In this document: positions 1 to 8,021 of the stretch, piece by piece
Layout of the letters: every line of letters begins with the position of its first letter
How positions within the stretch are numbered: position 1 is the stretch's first letter
DNA from: JAWLHJ01 sp040904945
GTDB lineage: Bacteria > Gemmatimonadota > Gemmatimonadetes > Longimicrobiales > Gaopeijiaceae
Length of the DNA: 24,562 nt
Assembly (NCBI GenBank): GCA_040904945.1
Contig: JBBDSM010000122.1
Location: forward strand, 1-24,562
Direction of reading: 5' to 3'
Notes under the pieces: generated by a model
Databases searched by the model: none
What the model saw: the letters and a program-made list of their open reading frames with translations, nothing else
Told to the model about the DNA's origin: nothing
Made by a program: the position numbers and the translations under genes

Positions 1-62
1 GGTCTTCCGAGAGACGATCGACCGGAGGCAGATCCATGCCATGGGACTTCGGCCAAACTAGA

Positions 63-950
63 TCAGACCCGCGTCTTCCAGATCTTCAGCCGCTCCAGCA
101 GCCGCCTCCGCCGGGCCATCTTGCGGAGGCTCGCGACCTCGTCGAGCCAGTGCTCGTGGTCGGTCGTGGGCACGCCGGCCGACTCCCGGCGGCGGGTGGC
201 GTCGGCGAGCAGCCTGTCGAGCACGGCCGGCTCCGGCGGCCAGATGAAGTGGAGCAGCGGCTTTGTCGGCCGATCGAGGTCGAGGGCCGCGAACTCCTGA
301 GGCCAGTACATGGCGTGGGGGAAGGGCAGCGTGCCGAGCCGGCGCCGGCCGCCGACGACGCCGAAACCGATCTCGTCGCCGACCCACCCGCCACGGAGGA
401 TCCCGCCCTTCAGCTTCCTGCGGATCTCGCCGTTGAATGCGGCCAGGCACTCCTCCATGACCGGTCGTGCGGGTTCGGTCCGGATGCAGAAGATGCCGCT
501 GTTGGTCTTCAGGTAGCGGTCGAGGCCGAACTTCCTCATGAGGCGCCGGGTCGAGAAGCCGTGATGGTTCTCGTCTTGCGCGTCCGTGAGAAGCTCTCCG
601 AGCATGGCCACGTCGGCGTCGTCGAGGCCCGCCCACAGATAGTCGAGCGAGCCGAGGACGAAGCAGTCGGAGTCCACGAACATCGTCTCGGCGAACGGTG
701 ACGCCGCCGCCGAACCGTACTTGATGGCGCGCCCTTCGAGAAAGCGTGCGGGGACCTCGGTCACCTCGTCGAAGACGGGGCCGTACCGCTCCCGCGCGAG
801 CTGCGCGAGCCCTGCGTCGGCGGCCAGCGCGACCGGGTCGACCGCGTGCTCCCGCAGCGAGAGCACCATGTCGACGGCCATCTCCAGATACCGCGGCCGC
901 CCCACCGCCATGGTCAGGTACCCACGCGGAGCCGCGGGTGCGAGATCCAC
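63..950 (-). CDS. GT8-like glycosyltransferase (nucleotide-diphospho-sugar transferase fold)
   Basis: Predicted soluble glycosyltransferase of 295 residues. The N-terminal strand (YLTMAVGRPRYLEMAVDMVLSL) and the MFVDSDCFVLGSLDYLW block, with Asp93 and Asp95 as the metal/nucleotide-sugar DxD, look like the GT8/GT-A fold; LKTNSGIFCIR and HFIW further on fit acceptor-side motifs of such enzymes. I chose the GTG at 948-950 because a GGAG lies nine bases upstream and it falls 29 nt after the stop of the upstream glycosyltransferase; an open frame continues to 1046 but would overlap that gene. Same strand and close spacing suggest co-transcription with the GT2 gene and a shared glycan product. Donor and acceptor cannot be read from sequence. 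Family confidence is moderate; the precise substrate is unknown. Confidence 0.75.
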   Translation of the reverse strand: MDLAPAAPRGYLTMAVGRPRYLEMAVDMVLSLREHAVDPVALAADAGLAQLARERYGPVFDEVTEVPARFLEGRAIKYGSAAASPFAETMFVDSDCFVLGSLDYLWAGLDDADVAMLGELLTDAQDENHHGFSTRRLMRKFGLDRYLKTNSGIFCIRTEPARPVMEECLAAFNGEIRRKLKGGILRGGWVGDEIGFGVVGGRRRLGTLPFPHAMYWPQEFAALDLDRPTKPLLHFIWPPEPAVLDRLLADATRRRESAGVPTTDHEHWLDEVASLRKMARRRRLLERLKIWKTRV

Positions 951-979
951 GGGCGCGATCTCCGGTCCCGGCCCGGCCG

Positions 980-2590
980 TCAGGCTTCGGCCGGCCGGGG
1001 GACCACCATCTGCTGCTGCACCATGAGGCCCATGCAGAGCGCCCACATGAACATCGGCATGGACCAGAACGCCTCACCCGACTGGATCAGCAGGGCCGCA
1101 CCGAAGGCGCAGTACGCCATCACCAGGATCTCGGCGAAGAAGGTCCAGTCCAGTGGGCTCGCGTAGGCTTTCGGCCGGACGCGCTTCACCGGCGCGACGG
1201 TGGCCCGGGCGGCAGCGGCCCCGGTCGCTGAGGCTCCGGCGGCTGGATCGTCCGTGGTCGTGGGCGACCCTTCGACCGTGCGCGAGCCCGCACCGGCTTC
1301 CGCCCCGCTGGAGGCCAGCGCCGTCCCCTTCGGTGTGCGGAGGAACTCGCCGCCCGACTGGAAGAAGCCCTGGATCTGCCCGACGGTGTTGTTCACCATG
1401 AGCCCCATCCCGACCCCCATCCCGAACAGGACCTCGCCCACGGACCGCCAGGAGAGTCGCCGGTCCCGCTCCTGGACGGTGACGAAGAAGCTCAGGACCG
1501 CCGCGATCATGCCGAGGGACATGAGGGCCTGCAGGACCCAGAACAGGGTCCGGTCGACGTACAGCACGGCCCACGGCCAGAGGATGAGACTCATGAGCAG
1601 GAGCGGGTGGATGGCGTAGCCCGCCAGGACGAAGGCCTCGTCGAGCCGGTCGCGGACGACGCTGCCGGAGCCCAGCACGCGCCCGGTCAGCTTCCGGAAG
1701 CACTGGGCATTCCCCTTCGCCCACCGCCGCTGCTGGAGCTTGAACGCCCGCATGTGCTCGGGGAGCTCGTTCGGAACGTGGACGCTCTGGACGTACCGGC
1801 CGTGCCATCCCCGGAGCGCGCAGCGGTAGCTCAGGTCGAGGTCCTCGGTGAGCGTGTCGGCGGTCCAGCCTCCGGCGTCGTCGATCGCCGCTCGCCGCCA
1901 TATTCCGGCCGATCCGTTGAACGTCGTGACGTTGCCCACGAACTCCTGGGTCGGCTTCTGGATCGCGAAGTGGCGGTCGAGAAGCAGGGACAGGGCGGAA
2001 GGAAGCAGGCGGTCGAAGCCCCTCGCCCACGACCAACGCGCCTGGACGAAGGCCACGGTCGGGTCGTCGAACGGACGGTCATTAACCAGCAAAGCTCGCA
2101 AAAAGCCCGGATCCGGCACGAAGTCCGCGTCGAAAAGCGCGACGAATCGGGCGTCCGAGCGCTGGAGGCCCTCGCTCAGCGCACCGGCCTTGTACCCCGT
2201 GCGGTGGCCCCGCCGGATGTGCTCGATCCGGACGCCCTCCGCGAGGACCTCTTGCACCACGGATGCCACGATCTCGCTGGTCTCGTCCGTCGAGTCGTCG
2301 AGCACCTGGATGTCGAACCGGTCGCGCGGGTAGTCCTGGGCGGCCGCGGCGCGCACGATCTGCTCCGCCGAGGTTCGTTCGTTGTAAAGAGGGATCTGGA
2401 TGGTAACGGTTGGCGTCACCTCCTCTTGCGCCCGGTCCGAGCCCTGAGCTTTTTCATCGTACGCACTCGCCCCCGCACGGATGTCCGCCCGGTTCGTGAG
2501 GAACCGGTAGAGCATACGTAGCTCGATGACGGCGAACGCCGCACCGAAGACGGCTGCGAGGCCGTAAAGCAATGAGATCAAAGCTGGCAT
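980..2590 (-). CDS. Membrane GT2 family glycosyltransferase (cellulose synthase-like)
   Basis: Processive-type inner-membrane glycosyltransferase, 536 residues from the ATG at 2588-2590. It starts with a hydrophobic helix (MPALISLLYGLAAVFGAAF), followed by a cytosolic GT-A domain with the full set of GT2 motifs: VLDDSTDET (DD near 98), DADF (154-156), TLTEDLDLSYR (TED 248-250) and LQQRRWAKG (QxxRW near 286). These bind UDP-sugar and the metal and place the acceptor. Three to five further hydrophobic segments follow. About 60 Ala/Gly/Ser/Thr-rich residues, a likely disordered loop, separate the last two membrane segments. No PilZ domain is visible, so cyclic-di-GMP control as in BcsA is not indicated. 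An open frame extends upstream to 2683, but the membrane helix right after Met at 2590 favours that start. Confidence 0.85.
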   Translation of the reverse strand: MPALISLLYGLAAVFGAAFAVIELRMLYRFLTNRADIRAGASAYDEKAQGSDRAQEEVTPTVTIQIPLYNERTSAEQIVRAAAAQDYPRDRFDIQVLDDSTDETSEIVASVVQEVLAEGVRIEHIRRGHRTGYKAGALSEGLQRSDARFVALFDADFVPDPGFLRALLVNDRPFDDPTVAFVQARWSWARGFDRLLPSALSLLLDRHFAIQKPTQEFVGNVTTFNGSAGIWRRAAIDDAGGWTADTLTEDLDLSYRCALRGWHGRYVQSVHVPNELPEHMRAFKLQQRRWAKGNAQCFRKLTGRVLGSGSVVRDRLDEAFVLAGYAIHPLLLMSLILWPWAVLYVDRTLFWVLQALMSLGMIAAVLSFFVTVQERDRRLSWRSVGEVLFGMGVGMGLMVNNTVGQIQGFFQSGGEFLRTPKGTALASSGAEAGAGSRTVEGSPTTTDDPAAGASATGAAAARATVAPVKRVRPKAYASPLDWTFFAEILVMAYCAFGAALLIQSGEAFWSMPMFMWALCMGLMVQQQMVVPRPAEA

Positions 2591-2633
2591 TCCGGGATGT
2601 TGGCGCGAGGCGGCGCAACTCAGAGGGCGGAAA

Positions 2634-2663
2634 ACGGTATCCAATGATGGGCGGCAGTGGCAA
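2634..2663 (-). promoter_or_regulatory. Candidate promoter for the GT2/GT8 gene pair
   Basis: On the minus strand TTGCCA (2658-2663, five of six bases of the -35 consensus) is followed after 18 bp by TACCGT (2634-2639, only three of six at -10). Transcription would begin near 2627, about 36 nt before the ATG of the GT2 gene. The -10 is weak, so this is tentative. Confidence 0.3.
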
Positions 2664-2676
2664 CCCTGGAAGACCC

Positions 2677-4539
2677 GTGCCACCTGAGAATCCTTTGACG
2701 CAATTCGACTCCCTTCAGACTCCGCCGCACGGTCGGCGCACCCTCCTGGGCATGGAGCCGGGGGCGATCGTCGTGTGCCTGGTGGTTGCGGTCCTGTCGT
2801 GGGTAACGCCCGCGGCGGCGCAGGACGGGAACGTTGAGCCTTCCGGAGAAGAACGAGTGGGGGCCGCGGCAGATGACGCGTGCGCCCCGGGACGCATCAC
2901 GTCCATCGAGATCGCCAGCCGTTCGATCTTCGATCCGGCCGGCGCGCCCTATCAGGTGGTCTCGCTCGCCTACTCGTTCGCGAACGCCCTGCACGTCAAC
3001 ACGCAGCAATCGTTCATCGAGCGGGAGCTCCTGTTCGAGGAGGGCGATTGCTTCGACCCCTTCCTCCTCTCCGAGTCGGAGCGCTTGCTCGACCAGTACG
3101 GCTTCCTGACCGACGCGCGCGTCAACTCTCGGCCGGATGGAAACGGCGGTCACGTCGCCATGGTCACCACCCGGGACGAGTGGTCGACCAAGGTCGACGT
3201 CGGCGTCACTTACGACGAGGGCACGAACGTCGAACGCTTACAGGTGACGGAGGAGAATTTCCTCGGGCACGGGGTGTTCGGGGAGTTCACCTTTCTGAAC
3301 CGCCGGGAGACGCGGACGCACTCCGTCGGCGTCTCGACCCCGCGCTTCTTCGGACGCTCGGACGCCGGCATCGCCTGGGGGAAGTCCCGGTCGGGGCACT
3401 TTTTCGATCAACACGTACGCTATCCGTTCGTGGGTGAGGCCGGCACGGTGGCGATCCGGGAAGGCTACCGGCGAGGGACCGACTTCTTCGCCTATGCCGC
3501 CGGCGAGCAGGAGGAGTACACGCGCGTGCTCGTCCCCGTCTTCAAGGAGCAGATCGAGCTGTCGGCTGCGCGAAGGCTCGGCGAGCCCGGGGCTTCGGTC
3601 ATCGTCGGGGCGAGCCTGACCCGCGACGTGGTGCGCTTCGACCAGCCCGCCGAAGTCACCCTGGACGAGGGGTACGACGAGCGCGCGCCACTCGGGGTCG
3701 CTCCTCCCACCGCCATGGCGAGGCAGTGGCGCTCGGGCGCGGCCACGCGCCTTGGACTGCACCTGGGGACACGGCGATTCCATTACGTGGACTACTTCGG
3801 CCTCGACGGAGTGCGCGACCGCCAGACGGTGGGACTCGGCCTGTTCGCGGGGGGCAGCCTCGCCAGAGGCCTGCCGGTGCCCGGTCCGAGCGGCGTCGAG
3901 AGACGGGAGGACTGGGTGACCCGGGCGCACTTCAGCTTCACGGCCCCGCTGGGCGCCTCGCTGCTGCACGGAGGGACGACCTGGGAAGCCAGGTACGAGG
4001 ATGGGAACTGGCGTGACGTGCTGGGCTCCGCCGACCTTGTCTTCTACGGACGCACCCGCTTCCTCCCGGGCCAGACGTGGTTCGCGCGCGCCGCGCTCGG
4101 AGGGGGCTGGAACACGCAGATCCCCTACCAGCTGTCGCTGGGCGGACGGGAAGCCGTGCGGGCCCTTCCCGAGGATCTCCTGCCGGGTGGGCGTATGCTC
4201 CTCCTGGTGCTCGAGGACCGGATCGCCTTTCCGTGGCCCGGGCCGAACACGCTCGATCTCGGAGCCACCGTGTTCGGGGAGGCCGGCCGGATGCTCCCCG
4301 GAGACGTCCCCTACGGCGTCGACTCCGGATGGCAGGGCTCGGTGGGCTTCGGCCTGCGGATCGGCCTGCCGCCGGGAACCCGCAACATCTGGCGCGCTGA
4401 CCTGGTGTTCCCCGTCGGCTCGGCGGGCGAGAGCCCGATCTTCCGGCTCACCTTCGAGCTGAACAAGTTCCGGTCCGGGTTCTTCAATCCCGAGGTGCGG
4501 CGGAGCTTCTGGTACGGCCTGGGTCCGGAGACCTTCTAA
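2677..4539 (+). CDS. Outer-membrane beta-barrel protein with POTRA-like N-terminal domain (BamA/TamA-like)
   Basis: Likely secreted outer-membrane protein. A hydrophobic stretch (VVCLVVAVLSWV) ending in PAAAQ-D is a signal peptide with an Ala-x-Ala cleavage site. The next ~100 residues, including QSFIERELLFEEGDCFDPF and SESERLLDQYGFLTDARV, match the alpha/beta pattern of one POTRA domain. The remaining ~430 residues alternate polar and hydrophobic/aromatic residues with many Gly and Arg, as in a 16-strand barrel, and the last residue is Phe, typical of BAM-inserted barrels. The start is uncertain: GTG 2677 (GGAAG upstream) keeps a basic HGRR n-region; ATG 2752 would give a signal peptide with no basic residue; ATG 2572 overlaps the divergent gene. 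Function beyond membrane insertion or export is not identifiable. Confidence 0.7.
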   Translation: MPPENPLTQFDSLQTPPHGRRTLLGMEPGAIVVCLVVAVLSWVTPAAAQDGNVEPSGEERVGAAADDACAPGRITSIEIASRSIFDPAGAPYQVVSLAYSFANALHVNTQQSFIERELLFEEGDCFDPFLLSESERLLDQYGFLTDARVNSRPDGNGGHVAMVTTRDEWSTKVDVGVTYDEGTNVERLQVTEENFLGHGVFGEFTFLNRRETRTHSVGVSTPRFFGRSDAGIAWGKSRSGHFFDQHVRYPFVGEAGTVAIREGYRRGTDFFAYAAGEQEEYTRVLVPVFKEQIELSAARRLGEPGASVIVGASLTRDVVRFDQPAEVTLDEGYDERAPLGVAPPTAMARQWRSGAATRLGLHLGTRRFHYVDYFGLDGVRDRQTVGLGLFAGGSLARGLPVPGPSGVERREDWVTRAHFSFTAPLGASLLHGGTTWEARYEDGNWRDVLGSADLVFYGRTRFLPGQTWFARAALGGGWNTQIPYQLSLGGREAVRALPEDLLPGGRMLLLVLEDRIAFPWPGPNTLDLGATVFGEAGRMLPGDVPYGVDSGWQGSVGFGLRIGLPPGTRNIWRADLVFPVGSAGESPIFRLTFELNKFRSGFFNPEVRRSFWYGLGPETF

Positions 4540-4557
4540 GAAGGGACAGCACCCTTC
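4540..4557 (+). terminator. Small hairpin just after the barrel-protein stop
   Basis: GAAGGG (4540-4545) and CCCTTC (4552-4557) form a perfect 6-bp stem with a 6-nt loop starting one base after the TAA. There is no T-tract, so it may be a weak terminator or an mRNA 3' end stabiliser. Confidence 0.3.
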
Positions 4558-4615
4558 CATCGAGCGCGCCCCCGGTCGAGATTCGAGCCACTTCGTCTCT
4601 CATCAACCGAGCGCC

Positions 4616-5593
4616 ATGGAAACCCGACGCCCGACCATCGCTGCCGCCGAGGATATCGTCGGCGGATACTTTCCCGTCCTCGATCACGGCTTCGTGTCGC
4701 TCGTCGACTACATGGGCTCCGACGAGGACGTCGAGCGGGCCGCCCGCGTCAGCTACGGCTTCGGTACCAGGAAGGTGTCGCAGACCCGCGGCCTCCTGCG
4801 GTATCTCCGCCGGCACCGGCACACGACCCCGTCCGAGATGGTCGAGCTCAAGTTCCACTGCGCCATGCCGATGTTCGTGGCCCGGCAGTGGATCCGGCAT
4901 CGCACCGCGTCGGTAAACGAGATGTCGGCCAGGTATTCGCTGATGCCGCTCCTCTTCTATACGCCCGACCAGGAGCACTTCGCGCTCCAGAGCCGATCCA
5001 ACAAGCAGGGCCGGGAGGGTGACGCCGCGCCCGAGATCTACCGGGAAGCGGTCGAGCGATGGGAGCGTCTGCGCGCGGACGCGGGCGGGACGTACGGATG
5101 GCTTTTGGAGGAAGACGTCGCCCGCGAGATCGCCCGCATCGACCTGCCGGTGTCCACCTATACGCAGTGGTACTGGAAGGTCGATCTCCACAACCTGCTG
5201 CACTTCCTTTCGCTCCGGGTCGATCCAAGGGCGCAGTACGAGATTCGTGTCTTCGCCGAGGTGATCGCGGGGATGGTCAAGCGCGTTGCGCCCCTCAGCT
5301 ACGAGGCGTGGGTCGACTACGACCTGGGCGGCGAGCCGTTCAGCCTGGGCGAGCGACGGGCGCTGGCTCGCCTCCTCGAGGCCGGGGAGGACGGGGTGCG
5401 CGCGCGGTCCGGGGCCGACCTCGACATGGACGCGCTGGCCGACTGCGGGCTCTCGCCACGGGAGGCGAGGGAGTTCCTCGAGAAGCTGGAGCCGGGCGAG
5501 CGCCCGGACTTCGAGCTCGACCTGTCGGCCATGCAGTCGGCCGACGAGATGGCCGCGCGCATGTTCGAAGCCGTGCCCGGGAGCTTCGAGTGA
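4616..5593 (+). CDS. thyX: FAD-dependent thymidylate synthase ThyX
   Basis: Converts dUMP to dTMP with methylene-tetrahydrofolate, FAD and NADPH; a substitute for ThyA. The diagnostic ThyX signature RHRxxSxNExSxRY is intact (RHRTASVNEMSARY, residues 94-107), and the dUMP/FAD-binding segment YTQWYWKVDLHNLLHFLSLR lies at about 182-201. The protein has 325 residues against roughly 220-250 for compact ThyX proteins; the excess is a charged C-terminal tail (about 239-325) ending in SADEMAARMFEAVPGSFE, without a domain I recognise. The ATG at 4616 lacks a strong ribosome site but is the first in frame. The next gene starts 13 nt after the stop, so an operon with the asparaginase-like and DhaL-DegV genes is likely. 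Confidence 0.95.
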   Translation: METRRPTIAAAEDIVGGYFPVLDHGFVSLVDYMGSDEDVERAARVSYGFGTRKVSQTRGLLRYLRRHRHTTPSEMVELKFHCAMPMFVARQWIRHRTASVNEMSARYSLMPLLFYTPDQEHFALQSRSNKQGREGDAAPEIYREAVERWERLRADAGGTYGWLLEEDVAREIARIDLPVSTYTQWYWKVDLHNLLHFLSLRVDPRAQYEIRVFAEVIAGMVKRVAPLSYEAWVDYDLGGEPFSLGERRALARLLEAGEDGVRARSGADLDMDALADCGLSPREAREFLEKLEPGERPDFELDLSAMQSADEMAARMFEAVPGSFE

Positions 5594-5606
5594 CGAGGAG
5601 CGAGCG

Positions 5607-6101
5607 GTGACGCCACCCATCCGGCTGTTCGTCACGGGCGGCACATTCGACAAGGAGTACGACGAGATCCACGGCACGCTCCAGTTCGGCGACACCCATT
5701 TGCCGGAGATGCTCGACATGGGCCGCTGCCGCCTCGACGTGAACGTGCGCACACTCATGATGGTCGACTCGTTGGAGATGACCGCCACGGACCGGGAGAT
5801 GATCGCACGGAACTGCCGCGACGTGCCGGAGCGCCACATCGTGATCACCCACGGAACCGACACGATGGTCGAGACGGCGCGCGTGCTGGCGAGCGGCGTG
5901 CCCGAGAAGACCATCGTGCTGACCGGCGCCATGATCCCCATCGCCTTCGGCTCGTCGGACGGGCTCTTCAACCTGGGAGGGTCGCTCACGGCCGTGCAGG
6001 TACTGCCGCCGGGGGTCTACATTGCGATGAACGGGCGCATCTCTCCCTGGAGCGACGTCCGCAAGAATCGGGATACAGGGGTCTTCGAGCCCCTGGACTG
6101 A
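5607..6101 (+). CDS. Single-domain asparaginase-like protein (N-terminal domain only)
   Basis: A 164-residue protein matching only the N-terminal half of type I/II L-asparaginases, which normally have about 330 residues. It keeps the first catalytic block, TGGTFDKEYDE (Thr13), and the second, HGTDTMVETA (Thr84-Asp85), plus LTGAMIP and the SDGLFNL segment. By eye, the position of the catalytic Lys of E. coli AnsB (K162, in AADK) holds Leu, and the C-terminal domain that completes the active site in the dimer is absent. The start is GTG 5607, with GAGGAG six bases upstream; an open frame into thyX is a shadow. It may be a reduced amidohydrolase, or a protein that binds Asn or Asp without hydrolysing it. 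Family assignment is firm; activity is uncertain. Confidence 0.8.
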   Translation: MTPPIRLFVTGGTFDKEYDEIHGTLQFGDTHLPEMLDMGRCRLDVNVRTLMMVDSLEMTATDREMIARNCRDVPERHIVITHGTDTMVETARVLASGVPEKTIVLTGAMIPIAFGSSDGLFNLGGSLTAVQVLPPGVYIAMNGRISPWSDVRKNRDTGVFEPLD

Positions 6102-6118
6102 CCTCGCCGAGAACTGCC

Positions 6119-7999
6119 ATGACCGCGATCGCCTATGTCGACGGAGCGCGCTTCCGCCGGTCCATGCTGGCGGCTTCGGCCCATGTCCGCGGCTTGAGCG
6201 ACGAGCTCGACCGGATCAACGTCTTTCCGGTTCCGGACGGCGACACGGGCACCAACCTCGCCCTGACGCTCCAGTCGATTGCCGAGCGACTCTCCGAGAC
6301 CCGGGAGCCGGAGGTCGGCGTCGTCGCCGAAGCGGCCGCCCAGGGCGCGATCCTGGGCGCGCGGGGCAACTCGGGGATGCTCCTGTCCCACTTCCTGCTC
6401 GGCCTCGCGGCGGAGCTCGGAGGCCGCGCCCGTATCGATACGGCCACCTTCGCACGCGCCGTGGCCGCCGGCGCCAGGGCCGTCGGGAGCGCGCTCGAGA
6501 AGCCCGTCGAGGGCACGATCGTCACCGTCATGCGCGACACCGCCGAAGAAGCCACTCGCCATCCGGGCGACGACTTCGTGGCGCTGCTCGAGCGAATGGT
6601 GGCCGCGGCCCGCGCCTCGCTCGCCCGGACCCCGGAGCTCCTGCCGGTGCTCTCGAAGGCGGGCGTTGTCGACGCGGGCGCGCAGGGCTTCGTCCATCTG
6701 CTCGAAGGGGTGCTTCGACTGGTCCGTGGAGAAGCCGACGACGGGTTGTCCGCCGCGTGGGCCGGCCCGCCGAGCGACCGGGGCGCGGCCACCGGGAGTG
6801 CCTCCTCCAGAAATGCCGCTACCGGCCCGTCCGCCGCCGCGCGCACAGCCTTCCCCGAAGCCTCCGAGCGGTTCCGCTTCTGTACCGAGGGCCTCGTGCG
6901 CGGCCCGTCCCTGCCCGAACGGGCCGCCGCCATGTCCGCCCTCGCGCCGATGGGAGACTCGCTGATCGCCCTACGCTCGGGTGCGCTCCTCAAGGTTCAC
7001 ATCCACACGAACGACCCCCAGCGGGTGTTCGCGCTCCTCGAGGAGTGGGGTGACGTCGAAGCGAAGAAGGCCGAGGACATGCGGGCGCAGCACGATGCCG
7101 CCGAGCGGGCAGAGGCCGAGCAGCACGTCACGCTCGCGCGGCGGCCCGTAGCGGTGGTGACGGATTCGGCGTGCGATCTCCCCGAGGAGCTGGTGCGTCG
7201 GCACGGGATCAGGATCGTGCCGCTCGAGCTCGTGGAGGAGGGACGCACCTTTCGTGACCGGCTCGACGTCACCGCCGAGGCGTTCCACGCGAAGCTGAAG
7301 AGCCGGGGCGCGCTACCCACCACGAGCCAACCGGCGCCGGCCGCCTTCGTCGAGGCGTTCCTGGAAGCTGCCGAGGAGGCCGAGGCCATCGTCGGCGTCT
7401 TCGTCGGATCGACGTTGTCGGGGACATACGCTTCGGCGAAGTCGGCGGTGGATCGCTTCGGTGGCGCCCCCGTCCACCTCGCCGACTCGCTGGGCGCGTC
7501 CCTGCTGGAGGGGCTGCTCGCGCTCCGGGCCGCCGAGCTCGCGGAGGAGGGCTTGCCCGCACCCGAGATCGTCGAGCGTCTGGCCGACCTCCGGACGCGT
7601 TCCGGGATCCTGTTCACCGTCCGCACCTTCGATCGCCTCATCGCTTCCGGCCGGGTCTCGCTCGGTCGGGCGTTCCTCGGGCGGCTGCTCGGGCTGAAGC
7701 CGATCTTGGGCGTGGAGCCGGATGGCCGCGTGGCGGTGGTGGGGAAGGCCCGCGGCTCGGGCGCGGCCAGGGGGCGCCTGCTCGACCTGGTGCGCGACCG
7801 CATCGGCGAGCCGCGCGGCCGAGTGCGGTTCGGCATCGTGCACGTCGGCGAGCCCGAGCTCGTGGACCAGGTTGCCGAGCGGCTTCGGGCCGACTTCGGC
7901 CCGGACGTCGAGATCCTCGTGGCGCCCGCGACTCCGGTGCTCGCGACCCACCTAGGCATCGGTGCTTGGGGCGTGGCCTATACCGTCGACGACGGATGA
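6119..7999 (+). CDS. DhaL-DegV fusion: predicted fatty acid kinase (FakA-FakB in one chain)
   Basis: A 626-residue fusion. Residues ~8-203 are a DhaL (Dak2) ATP-binding domain with VPDGDTGTN (Asp40, Asp42, Asn46 as Mg/ATP ligands) and GARGNSG. A flexible Ala/Gly/Ser/Pro linker spans ~208-248. Residues ~250-330 match the FakA middle domain, with FCTEG (Cys255) and KVHIHTNDP (His294, His296) corresponding to conserved Cys/His residues of FakA. Residues ~343-624 are a complete DegV/FakB lipid-binding domain: VTDSACDLP, PTTSQP, GSTLSGTY, SGRVSLG and ATHLGIGAWG. In Firmicutes FakA phosphorylates a fatty acid held by a separate FakB to feed phospholipid synthesis; here both appear in one polypeptide, with DegV where FakA's C-terminal domain would be. 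Cytosolic. Domain calls are firm; the substrate is inferred. Confidence 0.88.
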   Translation: MTAIAYVDGARFRRSMLAASAHVRGLSDELDRINVFPVPDGDTGTNLALTLQSIAERLSETREPEVGVVAEAAAQGAILGARGNSGMLLSHFLLGLAAELGGRARIDTATFARAVAAGARAVGSALEKPVEGTIVTVMRDTAEEATRHPGDDFVALLERMVAAARASLARTPELLPVLSKAGVVDAGAQGFVHLLEGVLRLVRGEADDGLSAAWAGPPSDRGAATGSASSRNAATGPSAAARTAFPEASERFRFCTEGLVRGPSLPERAAAMSALAPMGDSLIALRSGALLKVHIHTNDPQRVFALLEEWGDVEAKKAEDMRAQHDAAERAEAEQHVTLARRPVAVVTDSACDLPEELVRRHGIRIVPLELVEEGRTFRDRLDVTAEAFHAKLKSRGALPTTSQPAPAAFVEAFLEAAEEAEAIVGVFVGSTLSGTYASAKSAVDRFGGAPVHLADSLGASLLEGLLALRAAELAEEGLPAPEIVERLADLRTRSGILFTVRTFDRLIASGRVSLGRAFLGRLLGLKPILGVEPDGRVAVVGKARGSGAARGRLLDLVRDRIGEPRGRVRFGIVHVGEPELVDQVAERLRADFGPDVEILVAPATPVLATHLGIGAWGVAYTVDDG

Positions 8000-8021
8000 T
8001 CGCCGGGGTCTGAGGGCGCTG

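Noticed and set aside
1..62. Possible 3' end of another gene at the left edge
   Set aside because: The 62 bases show no frame with coding character and no clear terminator; nothing can be supported.
4484..5989. 501-codon minus-strand frame opposite thyX
   Set aside because: Antisense shadow of thyX and the asparaginase-like gene; composition is typical of reverse-strand GC-rich coding DNA.
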